DNA of 64,000 nt. Source: Amaurobius ferox (Eukaryota > Arthropoda > Arachnida > Araneae > Amaurobiidae). The stretch covers positions 118,899,239-118,963,238 of the forward strand of contig OX578145.1 of assembly GCA_951213105.1 (NCBI GenBank), read 5' to 3'. This document shows positions 60,901-64,000 of this stretch, in pieces (the first letter of the stretch is position 1; each line of letters begins with the position of its first letter). Made by a program: the position numbers and the translations under genes. The notes under the pieces are model-generated. The model was not told where the DNA came from. It was given only the letters and a program-made list of their open reading frames with translations, and ran no database searches.

Positions 60901-63853
60901 AAAGACATGCAATATCTCGAGAACGGTTTATTTTAGTTTTCAAAAATTTGTTTAATTTGTTTTCTTATGAAAAATTGTGTATTCAATGATTATTTATTTA
61001 AAAGTTTTGAAGCCCCCCCCCCCATTATTTTAATTTTTTTTTTTTAATTCATTGGAAAACCATGCAATAGCTCAAAAATGGTTCATTTTGGAATTATAAA
61101 ATTACATATGAACTGCAATTTAAATTGATATTTACAATGTAAAATGCTTGTGCAACATTAATGACTTTTTTAATCTTTAAATTAGCTCTAAAGGGCAATT
61201 CACATAAATATTATTGTTGAAATCTAGCCAATCAACCATAATTAGAATAACTTGGGATCAGTTAGAATGATCAGATCACACCTAGCTACTTCTTTTATGT
61301 ATAGAGTAAACTCCTGCTCATAGAATTATTTTACATTGAAATGCATGATTGAATTCAGCTGTTGATTGTTGATTGAAGTGAACTAGTTTATATTTGCTGC
61401 ATAGAAATTTTGCATGGCATTTTATTTTATAACGTATCTGAATGACATTTTTTAATAATTTATAGATCTTACTTATAACATGTGTGATTGTTACAATAAT
61501 AAATTAGAAAAATTCTATTAGTATAACATGTCCCGCAATGACAAAAATGACAGAAGTTGCTATCAATCAAGATTGAAAATAAATTTTGAAATAACATTTC
61601 ACTCATTTTTTTTCCCATCTCCCCCTCCTTTATTAGGGGGGGGGATGAATGGATATATCAATTTTGGCTATTTAATGCTCTGCCACTTAATTGACATTTT
61701 CTCTATTTTAGTTGAAAATATCTGCAATCTTCTAAAATTCTCTGCTAGGGACAATGTCATCACTTTTATTCGATTAGCCACTGTCATTTTAAATACCTAC
61801 AATTAATTACTTTCATTTTCTGCTGTTATCTGGGTGACTTTGGACTTTACTTTGCACCTTATATATCCATAATCAATTGGTAAAATGGGATTAAAATTTC
61901 TTATATTGTGCAAAAAGTTTTTTTTTTTTTTTAGTCTTTGGAATATATAGATGATAAATACATATGTTACGATCAGCCAATAATTAATTTTTCTTAACTG
62001 ATAAGATATTTTTGTAAAGCTGTCTATACACCAAGTCTCAACAGAATTGCTTTAAGAAAAAACACTTTTTACTCAGATGTATTTTGAACAGTTTTCCCAA
62101 TACTTTAATGTTGACCTACTACACAATAATTGAGCAAAACTATAACAATGCTTTACAGCAATAAAATGTGAATGCTGCTTGGATACACATTTCTAAGCTT
62201 TGAGAATGCCTCCTATTAATGCGTTTTGTGATTACAGCCATTGCAGCATTATGTGGGTCTAAGCTCAATCTTTTGAATCAGATTACAGGATATGACTTAA
62301 TTTGTCAATTACCAGAGTTTCGTAAAATTGAACCTCAAAGGAAGTTTTCTGGTCGTTATTTTAGTTATCTGCTATTTGGCACTGACAAGTAGCTAAGAAG
62401 TGCAAAATCAATGTACTGGTTGGTCACTGAAAGAGTAGGATTCCAAACTGTACAGTGTTTTGAAGCAACTGTGAGCAAAGAGAAATCTGTTTCCAAATAC
62501 ACTTAAAACTGCTGTTAAAACTAAGAGTTTTGTAGAATGGTTTCATATAACTATAGTATAGAGTAAAAAAAAAATTGTCTTCTACTTATTTTTCTTGGTT
62601 ATATTTTTTGCATTTCATTTGGTTTAAAATGTCCGGTTATTTCTGATACCACTTTAGTAGATTTATGCACTGATCAGTTGCTTCTAATTATTCTGCTAAC
62701 TGTTTGTATTCTACCTTGGCTTCTTTCTGTTAATTTTTTTTATTTCTGTTATTTTCTTTCTTCTGTGGTTTATACCATTCATTCATAGTATTCTGCCTCC
62801 TTGGTTTTACCACTTTTCATTTCTCTTTATGGCATTGGCAGCTTTTCTTCTACTTTCGGCCATGTGTGCTATTTTGCCACAGATGCCAAACTTTCTTGAG
62901 TGAGTGAGGTCATGATGCTTCTTCCTCTTTGACCGAGACTGTCTGATCTACCTGTAGGTGTAAGGTATCTGTTTGGACTGCTGAGAAGTGCCACCCAATT
63001 TAGACCAGAATCCAGTGGGGGAGGGGGGGGCATTCACAGGGACCGTACCCTCCTTTCCCTACCACCAGCCTCTCAGAAGGACTTACGAACTCACATATTT
63101 AATGTACCTGTACTCCGCATGAACATGAAGATAGTTTGCGGACAGATCCGGGAATCGAATCCAGGTTGTCAGAGTGCAATCCCCACATGCTAACCACTGG
63201 GCTATCCCTCCTCTGGGACATGATGCTTGCTTGTTCTGAATAAGAAGGTTGTTTTTTTTTTTACCTTCGAAACCAGCTGACATCCTTATTTTTTTATTGA
63301 ATGCTGTAGTTACACAAAGCATTTCAAAAAGATTCACAGTAATCTACAATACATAGTAATTCAAGCCATTGCTGGATGGTCAACCATTTTAAAGTAAATA
63401 TGTGCTAACTACCAACTTAGAATTTTAACACTTGTCAAATCTTAAGGTTATTTCTCGTTATAATTTGTCATCAGCAAAATGTTTCTGCTTTGAGCAAAAC
63501 TCTATTTTCTGAGAGTTATTTTGCTAAATTGGGTGTACAATCATACAAAACTTAATATATAGTCTACATTTTATACAAAAATTTCTACATCATTTTAAAT
63601 AAAGTGCCAAGCATCATGCAGAAAATGTTTAAAATTTTCACCTCTCAGTTTATTGCTTGGCACCTAACCTTATTTATCGTAGTTCTTTACACAGAAGGTC
63701 CTTTAGATGGTAGTCTGTATGCTACTGTCTCAAAGAAGAAATACACTGATGTCCTGATTCATCCCCATATGAATCAAGACACCTTTGCCGATGTAGAAGG
63801 ACCTCATAGTATTGACTCTGGAATTTCATCAAGCTCAGGCATTCGTAATGTGG
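24418..63853 (+). CDS. TNS: Tensin (PTEN-like phosphatase and C2 part), gene continues beyond the window
   Basis: Tensin is a focal-adhesion scaffold that links integrins to actin. Fourteen exons, all with AG acceptors and GT donors and matching phases, join to 424 codons without a stop. Order: a short basic leader (residues 1-25); a PTEN-type phosphatase domain from [11 protein letters not shown] (26-36) through KVYQ-type C2 entry; loop H-S-K-G-D-K-G-R at 125-132; C2 domain from [15 protein letters not shown]; then the linker with [11 protein letters not shown] and [26 protein letters not shown] and [13 protein letters not shown] are highly characteristic of tensins and separate it from PTEN and auxilin. 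Cys of the HCX5R loop is Ser here, so phosphatase activity is not expected; tensin 1 of vertebrates also lacks that Cys. The SH2 and PTB domains must lie downstream. Introns range from about 100 bp to 11.5 kb and hold nearly all the mobile elements. Identification is firm; which vertebrate paralogue it resembles most was not tested. Confidence 0.93.
24820..25496. mobile_element. Long-armed MITE (Tc1/mariner-type ends)
   Basis: Two arms of well over 150 bp are inverted copies: CAGTGCTATCGGTGTCCAAT and CACAGAGATATACTTC on the left face their complements on the right, and GGTCCTACCAATTATATTTA occurs in both orientations. The left end starts TA-CAGGGTGTCC, the usual start of many Tc1/mariner-type termini. 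The right end lacks the last few bases. No open frame. About 675 bp. Confidence 0.7.
25886..26239 (-). pseudogene. LINE polyprotein C-terminus (R1/Jockey/I-like)
   Basis: 117 open codons on the minus strand. [20 protein letters not shown] then [20 protein letters not shown] and PLT is the familiar end of arthropod non-LTR retrotransposon ORF2: a 'T-x-F-x-T/S-G-H-G/S' block followed by C-x-C-G-x5-H-x3-F-x-C-P. No reverse transcriptase remains upstream, so the copy is 5'-truncated. The part of the frame upstream of QFFSG is less typical. Confidence 0.7.
26563..27977 (+). mobile_element. Tc1-like element, copy 1 (complete ends)
   Basis: Both ends carry the inverted terminus TACACTCTTTTG (right end CAAAAGAGTGTA), flanked by TA target duplications (26561-26562, 27978-27979). 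The left end is followed by an A run of about 23. The transposase is oriented + and degraded. A second, minus-strand copy of the same family is at 49.67-51.00 kb. It inserted in the large tensin intron. Confidence 0.88.
26770..27823 (+). pseudogene. Tc1 transposase pseudogene
   Basis: The N-terminal DNA-binding half ([20 protein letters not shown] region near 26845) is broken by several stops. From 27209 an open frame of 204 codons covers the catalytic core: [16 protein letters not shown] holds the first Asp, [15 protein letters not shown] the second. The third acidic position of the S-P-I-E-H-x-W-D motif is Lys (SPIKHVWD), so even this segment is catalytically dead. A G run of 14 near 27790 follows IAAKG. 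Confidence 0.88.
27980..29390. other. Tensin intron sequence, nothing recognised
   Basis: No gene and no repeat shared with the rest of the window was recognised; short TG run at about 28040. Confidence 0.5.
29395..29597 (+). mobile_element. SINE copy 2, head missing
   Basis: Matches the SINE body (GGGGAGTACGGGCACGTTAA, TCCAAGAGGTTGG, CACTGGGTTCCGGTCTAAAT), and the tail (GACGGTCC, TTACGCCTTTGGGTAGGTCA, GATCTGGGTCGAAGAAGAAG). No A and B boxes are found upstream, so it is 5'-truncated or has an unrelated head. Confidence 0.75.
30088..31460 (+). mobile_element. Tc1-like element, second family
   Basis: The left end CACGACCCGGCATAGAAAGT then GCAACACC is an inverted match, with about five differences over 33 bp, to the text ending GGTGTTGCATTTTCTGTGTC and GGGTAGTG at 31460, which is followed by TA. 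Between them is a broken Tc1 transposase. The 3' end of this element overlaps the first unit of the 138-bp tandem array, which contains the element terminus in every unit. Confidence 0.75.
30340..31305 (+). pseudogene. Tc1 transposase pseudogene, second family
   Basis: Recognisable parts in order: helix-turn-helix [20 protein letters not shown] near 30395; RPLQ and [13 protein letters not shown] to 30674; then frame slips through the first catalytic region (the [11 protein letters not shown] block near 30760); and an open C-terminal piece (31015-31305) with [15 protein letters not shown] (second Asp) and [13 protein letters not shown] (third acid Glu retained), ending [11 protein letters not shown]. 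The family differs clearly from the 26.6-kb Tc1. Confidence 0.85.
31393..32496. repeat. 138-bp minisatellite, eight units, built from a Tc1 terminus
   Basis: Units start at 31393, 31531, 31669, 31807, 31945, 32083, 32221 and 32359, exactly 138 bp apart and nearly identical. Each holds GGTGTTGCRTTTTCTGTGTC and GGGTAGTG, the 3' inverted terminus of the adjacent Tc1 element, plus about 80 bp of sequence that lies outside the element. Because 138 is divisible by three and the minus frame has no stop, an open frame of 342 codons with a 46-residue period arises. No start context, homologue or flanking gene supports it as a protein. Confidence 0.92.
32497..33297. other. Tensin intron sequence, nothing recognised
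   Basis: AT-rich with T and A runs. CTAGCCGCTTTTGGCGACCA at 33271 recurs as CTAGCCGCCTTTGACGACCA at 53281, so a further dispersed repeat begins here and is interrupted by the hAT element. Confidence 0.5.
33298..34232. mobile_element. Non-autonomous hAT-type element (935 bp)
   Basis: The ends are inverted (left CAGTGGTGGGAAAAACTAC, right GTAACGCATTACTTCCGACCACTG). The 8-bp flanks ATCTCGGT (33290-33297) and ATCTCGAT (34233-34240) agree at 7 of 8, as for a hAT insertion. Subterminal GTAGT repeats are abundant at both ends. Near the middle, CAACCAAAAATAGGTTTTAA (33640) faces its complement (33735), a second nested inverted repeat. No transposase is encoded. Confidence 0.82.
34433..34640 (+). repeat. 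Family D hairpin repeat fragment
   Basis: A hairpin ACTTTTCCCACAATGCGTTG / TATAAAGGGAAAGT at 34433-34470 is followed by GTCAAAAATCTGACTCGCAT, CTTCCCTGAATTGTGAATAC, GAATCAACCATTTTTGAATG and a region parallel to the family A body. The microsatellite is absent. The right end is not identifiable. Confidence 0.5.
34641..35552. other. Tensin intron sequence, nothing recognised
   Basis: AT-rich, no gene; frames of up to 96 codons in and beside this interval have no recognisable content. Confidence 0.5.
35557..35790. mobile_element. piggyBac-type MITE, copy 2 (palindromic, complete)
   Basis: Flanked by TTAA at 35553-35556 and 35791-35794. The left half runs CCTTTTGCTTACGGGTGGGA to GGCGTCACATGGATGCC; the right half is its reverse complement apart from an internal deletion and small changes, so the transcript would fold into one long hairpin. 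It lies about 170 bp upstream of the tensin exon at 35959. Confidence 0.85.
35959..36020 (+). CDS. TNS: Tensin exon 2 (start of phosphatase domain)
   Basis: Acceptor TATTTCCAG, donor GTAAGT. Reads [20 protein letters not shown] with one base carried into each neighbour. [11 protein letters not shown] is the conserved opening of the tensin and auxilin PTEN-like domain. The internal ATG at 35987 sits in GCCATGG, an ideal start context, so a shorter isoform could start here. Confidence 0.92.
36135..36626 (+). repeat. Repeat family B, copy B3
   Basis: Hairpin ACTTTCCCTACAATACATG facing GTGTAGGGAAAGT from 36135, then TCGAAATTCGAGTTTTCGAC, a GTGTGTGTGTGCGCGCGC tract, the TTTGGTAC repeats, and the terminus CATGTGCTGCCCACATCAGA at about 36626. 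Forward orientation, shorter than B1 and B2. B4 begins about seven bases later. Confidence 0.75.
36633..38133 (+). repeat. Repeat family B, copy B4, with internal tandem units and nested MITE
   Basis: Hairpin from ATTCCCTACAATACATG to TAAGGAAAGT opens the copy. The internal unit containing GCTGATTAGATTTTGGTACG is repeated at least four times, with spacings of 142 and 153 bp for the units at 36997, 37139 and 37292. A 326-bp MITE is inserted at 37479. The copy ends near TAAGGAAAACTGTATGCTGT and TTACATCAGG at about 38132. Confidence 0.7.
37479..37804. mobile_element. 326-bp MITE with about 80-bp inverted ends
   Basis: Flanked by TA (37477-37478, 37805-37806). The left arm GGGATCAAAATGTTCGGAGAC, TGTGCTGATATCTCC, AACCCTGATTGGAGGAGAGG, CGTGGCGTA and the right arm are reverse complements with few differences. 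The core between the arms encodes nothing. TA duplication points to the Tc1/mariner superfamily. It sits inside family B copy B4 and is therefore younger. Confidence 0.88.
38462..38576 (+). mobile_element. piggyBac-type MITE, left half only
   Basis: TTAA at 38458-38461, then CCTTTTGCTTACGGGCGGGA and the left-half sequence to GGCGTCCATC. The right half and second TTAA are missing. Confidence 0.7.
39165..39395. repeat. Inverted-repeat element (GGGAGACAGTGTCTACCC arms)
   Basis: The stretch from GCTAGACTAGTGTC through GGAGACAGTGTCTACCC (39165-39230) faces GGGGTAGACACTGTTCCCCC through AGATAGACTAGAAAT (39328-39388). The arms are diverged but align over about 60 bp. No target duplication was seen. 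Confidence 0.5.
39396..40109. other. Tensin intron sequence, possible second SINE type
   Basis: No gene. On the minus strand from about 39832, GGCGACCTGTAGTGGTTTAC resembles a polymerase III A box, and CCGATGGGTTCGGGCTC further on resembles a B box, but they are about 100 bp apart, too far for a normal tRNA head. It remains unassigned. Confidence 0.35.
40110..40207 (+). CDS. TNS: Tensin exon 3
   Basis: Acceptor TTTTTCAG, donor GTAAGA. Reads [20 protein letters not shown] then [13 protein letters not shown], matching the tensin/PTEN region that follows YVTERII. Phase 1 on entry, phase 0 on exit. Confidence 0.93.
40208..41284. other. Tensin intron, unclassified repeats
   Basis: No gene. 40730-41170 reads like the body of a hairpin-type repeat (TTTCATAGCTGTGGGTCGCT) but no termini were found. 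A 103-codon minus frame (40354-40665) has no recognisable domain. Confidence 0.45.
41285..41335 (+). CDS. TNS: Tensin exon 4
   Basis: Acceptor ATTTCTAG, donor GTAACA. Reads [17 protein letters not shown], 17 codons, phase 0 at both ends. The N-L-S-E-K/R-R-x-D motif is the usual tensin text. Confidence 0.92.
41433..41555 (+). CDS. TNS: Tensin exon 5
   Basis: Acceptor TATTTATTAG, donor GTAAAT. Begins [20 protein letters not shown] and ends QNIAVIHSK. The Asp of the usual FGWPD loop is Ser. The exon ends with the first residues of the phosphatase loop, in which HS replaces the catalytic HC. Confidence 0.93.
41612..41660. mobile_element. Minimal piggyBac-type MITE (49 bp)
   Basis: TTAA (41608-41611), CCTCTTGCTTACAGGGGGGA, then AGCGTCAATT and CCACCCGTAAGCAAAAGG, TTAA (41661-41664). 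Only the two termini of the family remain, joined by a few bases. It lies 50 bp downstream of exon 5. Confidence 0.8.
41989..42020. repeat. Poly-C/poly-G hairpin
   Basis: A run of about 12 C, then TCCTCGGA, then a run of about 12 G: a perfect inverted repeat with a TCCTCGGA centre that is itself nearly self-complementary. In a tensin intron. Confidence 0.85.
42453..42512 (-). mobile_element. 60-bp truncated SINE/LINE tail insertion
   Basis: Read on the minus strand, CCCGGCCGTCCAAACGGTTG, CTCGAGTCCTTCGGATGAG and TCGGACGGCCTGGGTCTTCA match the tail hairpin of the SINE. It is flanked by 15-bp duplications TATATTCTGTAGTGT (42438-42452) and TATATTCTATAGTGT (42513-42527), 14 of 15 identical, so it inserted by retroposition into the hairpin of a family C element. 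Confidence 0.75.
43178..43242 (+). CDS. TNS: Tensin exon 6
   Basis: Acceptor TTTTGCAG, donor GTAATT. Reads [20 protein letters not shown] then A plus two bases. It completes the loop H-S-K-G-D-K-G-R-A-G: the invariant Arg is present, the catalytic Cys is not. AAYMHYSN is diagnostic of tensin. Confidence 0.95.
43243..44648. other. Tensin intron 6, nothing recognised
   Basis: AT-rich; T runs of about 23 and 17 near 44398 and 44428 and an A run near 44457. No repeat shared with the rest of the window was recognised. Confidence 0.55.
44649..44732 (+). CDS. TNS: Tensin exon 7
   Basis: Acceptor TCCTGTAG, donor GTAGGT. Reads [20 protein letters not shown] then YMQPSQK with split codons at both ends (Ser and Arg). 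[11 protein letters not shown] is nearly invariant in tensins. Confidence 0.95.
44733..47199. other. Tensin intron 7, nothing recognised
   Basis: 2.5 kb of AT-rich sequence without recurring repeats. Open frames of 62-101 codons (45591, 45853, 46807) show no domain and no usable splice context tied to the gene. Confidence 0.55.
47200..47312 (+). CDS. TNS: Tensin exon 8 (end of phosphatase fold, start of C2)
   Basis: Acceptor TTATTTTAG, donor GTACTG. Reads [20 protein letters not shown] then [19 protein letters not shown]-x-I/A-R/K-M-N-N and H-G-x-P-N-F are tensin C2 landmarks. Confidence 0.95.
47395..47455 (+). CDS. TNS: Tensin exon 9
   Basis: Acceptor TTATTTGTAG, donor GTAAGT. Reads [19 protein letters not shown] with a split Gly and Tyr at the ends. 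Only 82 bp of intron separate it from exon 8. Confidence 0.95.
48336..48785 (+). other. 149-codon hydrophobic open frame in intron 9, function unknown
   Basis: Begins [20 protein letters not shown] and contains three to four hydrophobic stretches. I recognise no domain. T-rich DNA favours Phe/Leu/Ile codons, so a hydrophobic frame is expected by chance, and it ends near an inverted-repeat element. Most likely not a gene. Confidence 0.2.
48797..49642. mobile_element. Inverted-repeat element with about 160-bp arms
   Basis: 48797-48960 (TTGAAGAGGTATCTAATCTG, GTGCTGTTCAATTTCC, ATTACTTGGTATTAATTATT) and 49480-49642 are reverse complements with drift, meeting TA tracts on their inner sides. The centre (48990-49470) has no gene. 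No clear target duplication; superfamily unknown. Confidence 0.6.
49665..50997 (-). mobile_element. Tc1-like element, copy 2 (same family as 26.6 kb)
   Basis: On the minus strand the 5' terminus TACACTCTTTTGC starts at 50997 next to TA, and the sequence follows copy 1 closely to about 49665, where similarity stops at CATATTTAA. The other terminus is missing. It lies in tensin intron 9, antisense to the gene. Confidence 0.85.
49780..50760 (-). pseudogene. Tc1 transposase pseudogene, copy 2
   Basis: The three acidic motifs are recognisable and retained: VFSDESCF near 50300, [11 protein letters not shown] near 50045 and [10 protein letters not shown] near 49940, unlike copy 1 where the Glu is Lys. 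Stops and frame slips (for example a TAG in the P-W-P-A-R-S-P block, near 49980) prevent translation. The intact end piece covers 66 codons (49732-49932). Confidence 0.85.
51048..51250 (+). CDS. TNS: Tensin exon 10 (C2 domain core)
   Basis: Acceptor ATTCTTTCAG, donor GTAAGT. 67 full codons from [20 protein letters not shown]; includes [10 protein letters not shown] and [11 protein letters not shown], the G-D-x-x-x-K-C-Y-H-K and F-x-x-Q-F-H-T-C strands of the tensin C2 domain. Confidence 0.95.
51251..52889. other. Tensin intron 10, nothing recognised
   Basis: A segment near 51415-51510 (GGTACATCAAGGTGCTGAAA) is followed by a similar one at 51520-51610 (GGTACGTCAAGGTGCTGAAA), a diverged direct duplication of about 100 bp. 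Otherwise featureless. Confidence 0.6.
52890..52955 (+). CDS. TNS: Tensin exon 11
   Basis: Acceptor TTCCATTCAG, donor GTATTA. Reads [20 protein letters not shown] then R. D-x-R-F-P-x-x-G-K-V-E-x-x-F-S is the closing strand of the tensin C2 domain. Confidence 0.95.
53045..53155 (+). CDS. TNS: Tensin exon 12 (linker)
   Basis: Acceptor ACTCTATAG, donor GTAAGC. Reads [20 protein letters not shown] then [19 protein letters not shown]-x-K/R-Y/W-D-S-Y-x-N is conserved just after C2 in tensins. Confidence 0.93.
53156..54722. other. Tensin intron 12, left part
   Basis: Contains CTAGCCGCCTTTGACGACCA at 53281 (see 33271). The phrase TTTATTCCAATAAAATGGAT, together with GGTTTGTTTTAGTTTAATGACG, occurs at about 54040-54110 and again at 54655-54720, a local direct repeat of about 70 bp. 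Confidence 0.55.
54723..56052 (-). mobile_element. mariner element
   Basis: The ends are inverted (CGAGGCATGTTTTTTAAGTA and AGTACCGTTTT on the left, matched on the right) and flanked by TA (54721-54722, 56053-56054). About 1.33 kb, the usual mariner size, with one transposase gene on the minus strand. It is the best-preserved autonomous-type transposon in the window and sits antisense in tensin intron 12. Confidence 0.93.
54822..55899 (-). pseudogene. mariner transposase with one frameshift
   Basis: The first 290 or so codons from [20 protein letters not shown] are open: an N-terminal helix-turn-helix ([18 protein letters not shown]), a second HTH ([12 protein letters not shown]), the first catalytic Asp in [11 protein letters not shown], and the second in [11 protein letters not shown]. 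At YSPDLAP the frame is lost: the two bases AC are missing on the + strand near 55013, within the Ser-Asp pair that would supply the third Asp of the DD34D triad. The sequence then continues in another frame ([10 protein letters not shown] to NIHGNYVEK, ending 54822). A single lesion suggests a fairly recent insertion, or an assembly error. Confidence 0.9.
56060..57130. other. Tensin intron 12, middle part
   Basis: No gene. Near 56910-56990 ACAGCAAACTCTTGCTAATC followed by GTCAGATTAGAGGGGCATGC resembles the end of pogo/Tigger-type MITEs, but no opposite end was found. Confidence 0.4.
57117..57200. repeat. Hairpin next to the solo LTR
   Basis: CATTTATTTATCTCAGTGCAG/TCACT faces AGTGACTGTACTGAGATATG/TAAATGAG with a three-base loop, arms of at least 25 bp. 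It is the pre-insertion sequence into which the LTR at 57183 integrated or abutted; its outer arm runs into the LTR start. Confidence 0.7.
57183..58244 (+). mobile_element. Solo LTR 1 (1062 bp)
   Basis: Begins TGTTACATGGTAAATATGTA and ends CATGCATCA, with a perfect 5-bp target duplication GAGAC at 57178-57182 and 58245-58249. Contains TATATAAAAG at about 57230 and AATAAA at 58070 within GTAAATAAACTTGTT. No internal retroviral genes, primer-binding site or second LTR adjoins, so it is the product of LTR-LTR recombination. The start and the poly(A) region match solo LTR 2. Superfamily (Ty3/gypsy or Bel-Pao) cannot be decided from the LTR alone. Confidence 0.8.
58245..58663. other. Tensin intron 12, right part
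   Basis: AT-rich, no recognised element; ends in the polypyrimidine tract before exon 13. Confidence 0.5.
58664..58693 (+). CDS. TNS: Tensin exon 13 (30-nt microexon)
   Basis: Acceptor TTTCTTTCCATAG, donor GTGAGT. Reads VGFLEGDFS between split codons, and keeps phase 1 to phase 1 so skipping it leaves the frame intact. Acidic and short; likely alternatively used. The call rests on splice signals and phase rather than on conservation. Confidence 0.7.
59211..61170 (-). repeat. Repeat family A, copy A6, split by solo LTR 2
   Basis: The reverse-orientation terminus TCTGAGGTGGGCAGCACATA begins at 59211, with CATAATGCAATCGCTTTACT. The body (ATGACTATTGGCAAATTCTT, GGAATGAACTAGCTCC, ACGAGAATGATATTAAC) runs to 59568. 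After the LTR, family A text resumes at about 60810 (GCATATGAAAAATGAACG, GCAATATCTCGAGAACGGTT). A similar segment follows at 61060-61130. Strongly diverged, hence older than A1-A5. Confidence 0.6.
59574..60576 (-). mobile_element. Solo LTR 2 (1003 bp)
   Basis: On the minus strand begins TGTCACATGGTGATTTCC and ends CACCTCGCAACA. The 5-bp target duplication AACAT (+ strand) lies at 59569-59573 and 60577-60581. AATAAA is present on the minus strand at 59757-59752 within GTAAATAAACTTGTT, the same phrase as in solo LTR 1. A GC-rich portion (60230-60540) carries repeated CAGGTGGCCAG and GCAGGT motifs. No internal genes remain. Open frames of 68-98 codons across it are not convincing proteins. Confidence 0.85.
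61171..62920. other. Tensin intron 13, nothing recognised
   Basis: A G run at 61638 and a T run at 61917; no gene. A 92-codon frame at 61528-61806 has no recognisable domain. Confidence 0.5.
62921..63218 (-). mobile_element. tRNA-derived SINE, copy 3 (full length)
   Basis: On the minus strand: GGAGGGATAGCCCAGTGGTT head with A box (CAGTGGTTAGCATG) and B box (GGATTCGATTCCC), then GCGGAGTACAGGTACATTAA, CACTGGATTCTGGTCTAAAT, and the tail TTACACCTACAGGTAGATCA with GAGGAAGAAG. Flanked by a 10-bp duplication CATGATGCTT (62911-62920, 63219-63228). A C run replaces part of the body near 63020. Confidence 0.88.
63695..63853 (+). CDS. TNS: Tensin exon 14 (linker, GPLDGSLYA)
   Basis: Acceptor TTTACACAG, donor GTGAGT. 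Reads [20 protein letters not shown], then [20 protein letters not shown] and [21 protein letters not shown] is a strongly conserved tensin motif at the start of the long disordered linker; the Ser-rich end is typical of that linker. The last exon in the window. Confidence 0.95.
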
Positions 63854-64000
63854 GTGAGTTTGATATGCTGTCTAACAAATAATAAATTGCATGTGCATTT
63901 TATTAGCATATAAGTTTTATATATAGCTTTGTTTTTGAAAGTTCTTCAATAACCATAACATTTGAATGCATAAATTTTATATTAGAATGCATGAATTTTA

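Overview
This is a window of animal nuclear DNA: AT-rich, intron-rich, with long TG and TA microsatellites, no operons and no prokaryotic signals. It looks arthropod. The mixture of Tc1/mariner fossils, a tRNA-derived SINE and abundant short hairpin-ended repeats suggests a chelicerate, possibly a spider, but that is inference from general appearance. No sequence here proves the species.

One host gene can be supported: a tensin orthologue on the + strand. Fourteen exons run from about 24.4 kb to 63.85 kb, and the gene continues past the window edge. All GT-AG junctions and intron phases agree, giving 424 codons without a stop. The exons encode a PTEN-type phosphatase domain, in which Ser replaces the catalytic Cys (H-S-K-G-D-K-G-R), a C2 domain, and the start of the tensin linker (GPLDGSLYA motif). 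The N-terminal exons, the C-terminal SH2-PTB part and the promoter are not visible.

Everything else is transposable-element and repeat sequence, lying upstream of or inside tensin introns. 1-24 kb: copies of two short repeat families (A and B) with a terminal hairpin and an asymmetric inverted repeat, often in head-to-tail pairs; a piggyBac-type MITE; a small hAT MITE; LINE tails; a fossil Tc1/mariner-superfamily transposase (15-17 kb); and a SINE with a 12-bp target duplication. 24.4-36 kb (largest tensin intron): a long-armed MITE, a LINE C-terminus, a Tc1 element at 26.6-28.0 kb, and a second Tc1 element at 30.1-31.5 kb whose 3' end has been amplified into eight 138-bp tandem units. Then come a 935-bp hAT element and a piggyBac-type MITE. 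36-48 kb: family B tandem copies with a nested 326-bp MITE, then short introns with minor repeats. 48-64 kb: an inverted-repeat element, another Tc1 copy, a mariner with one frameshift, two related solo LTRs of about 1 kb with perfect 5-bp target duplications, and a SINE.

The most interesting signals are: (1) families A-D, whose shared architecture and tandem junctions resemble non-autonomous Helentron-like rolling-circle elements; (2) the minisatellite grown from a Tc1 terminus; (3) the 3' hairpin tail shared by the SINE and LINE-like repeats; and (4) the natural Cys-to-Ser change in the tensin phosphatase loop. All repeat boundaries were read by eye, so edges without a target duplication may be off by tens of bases.
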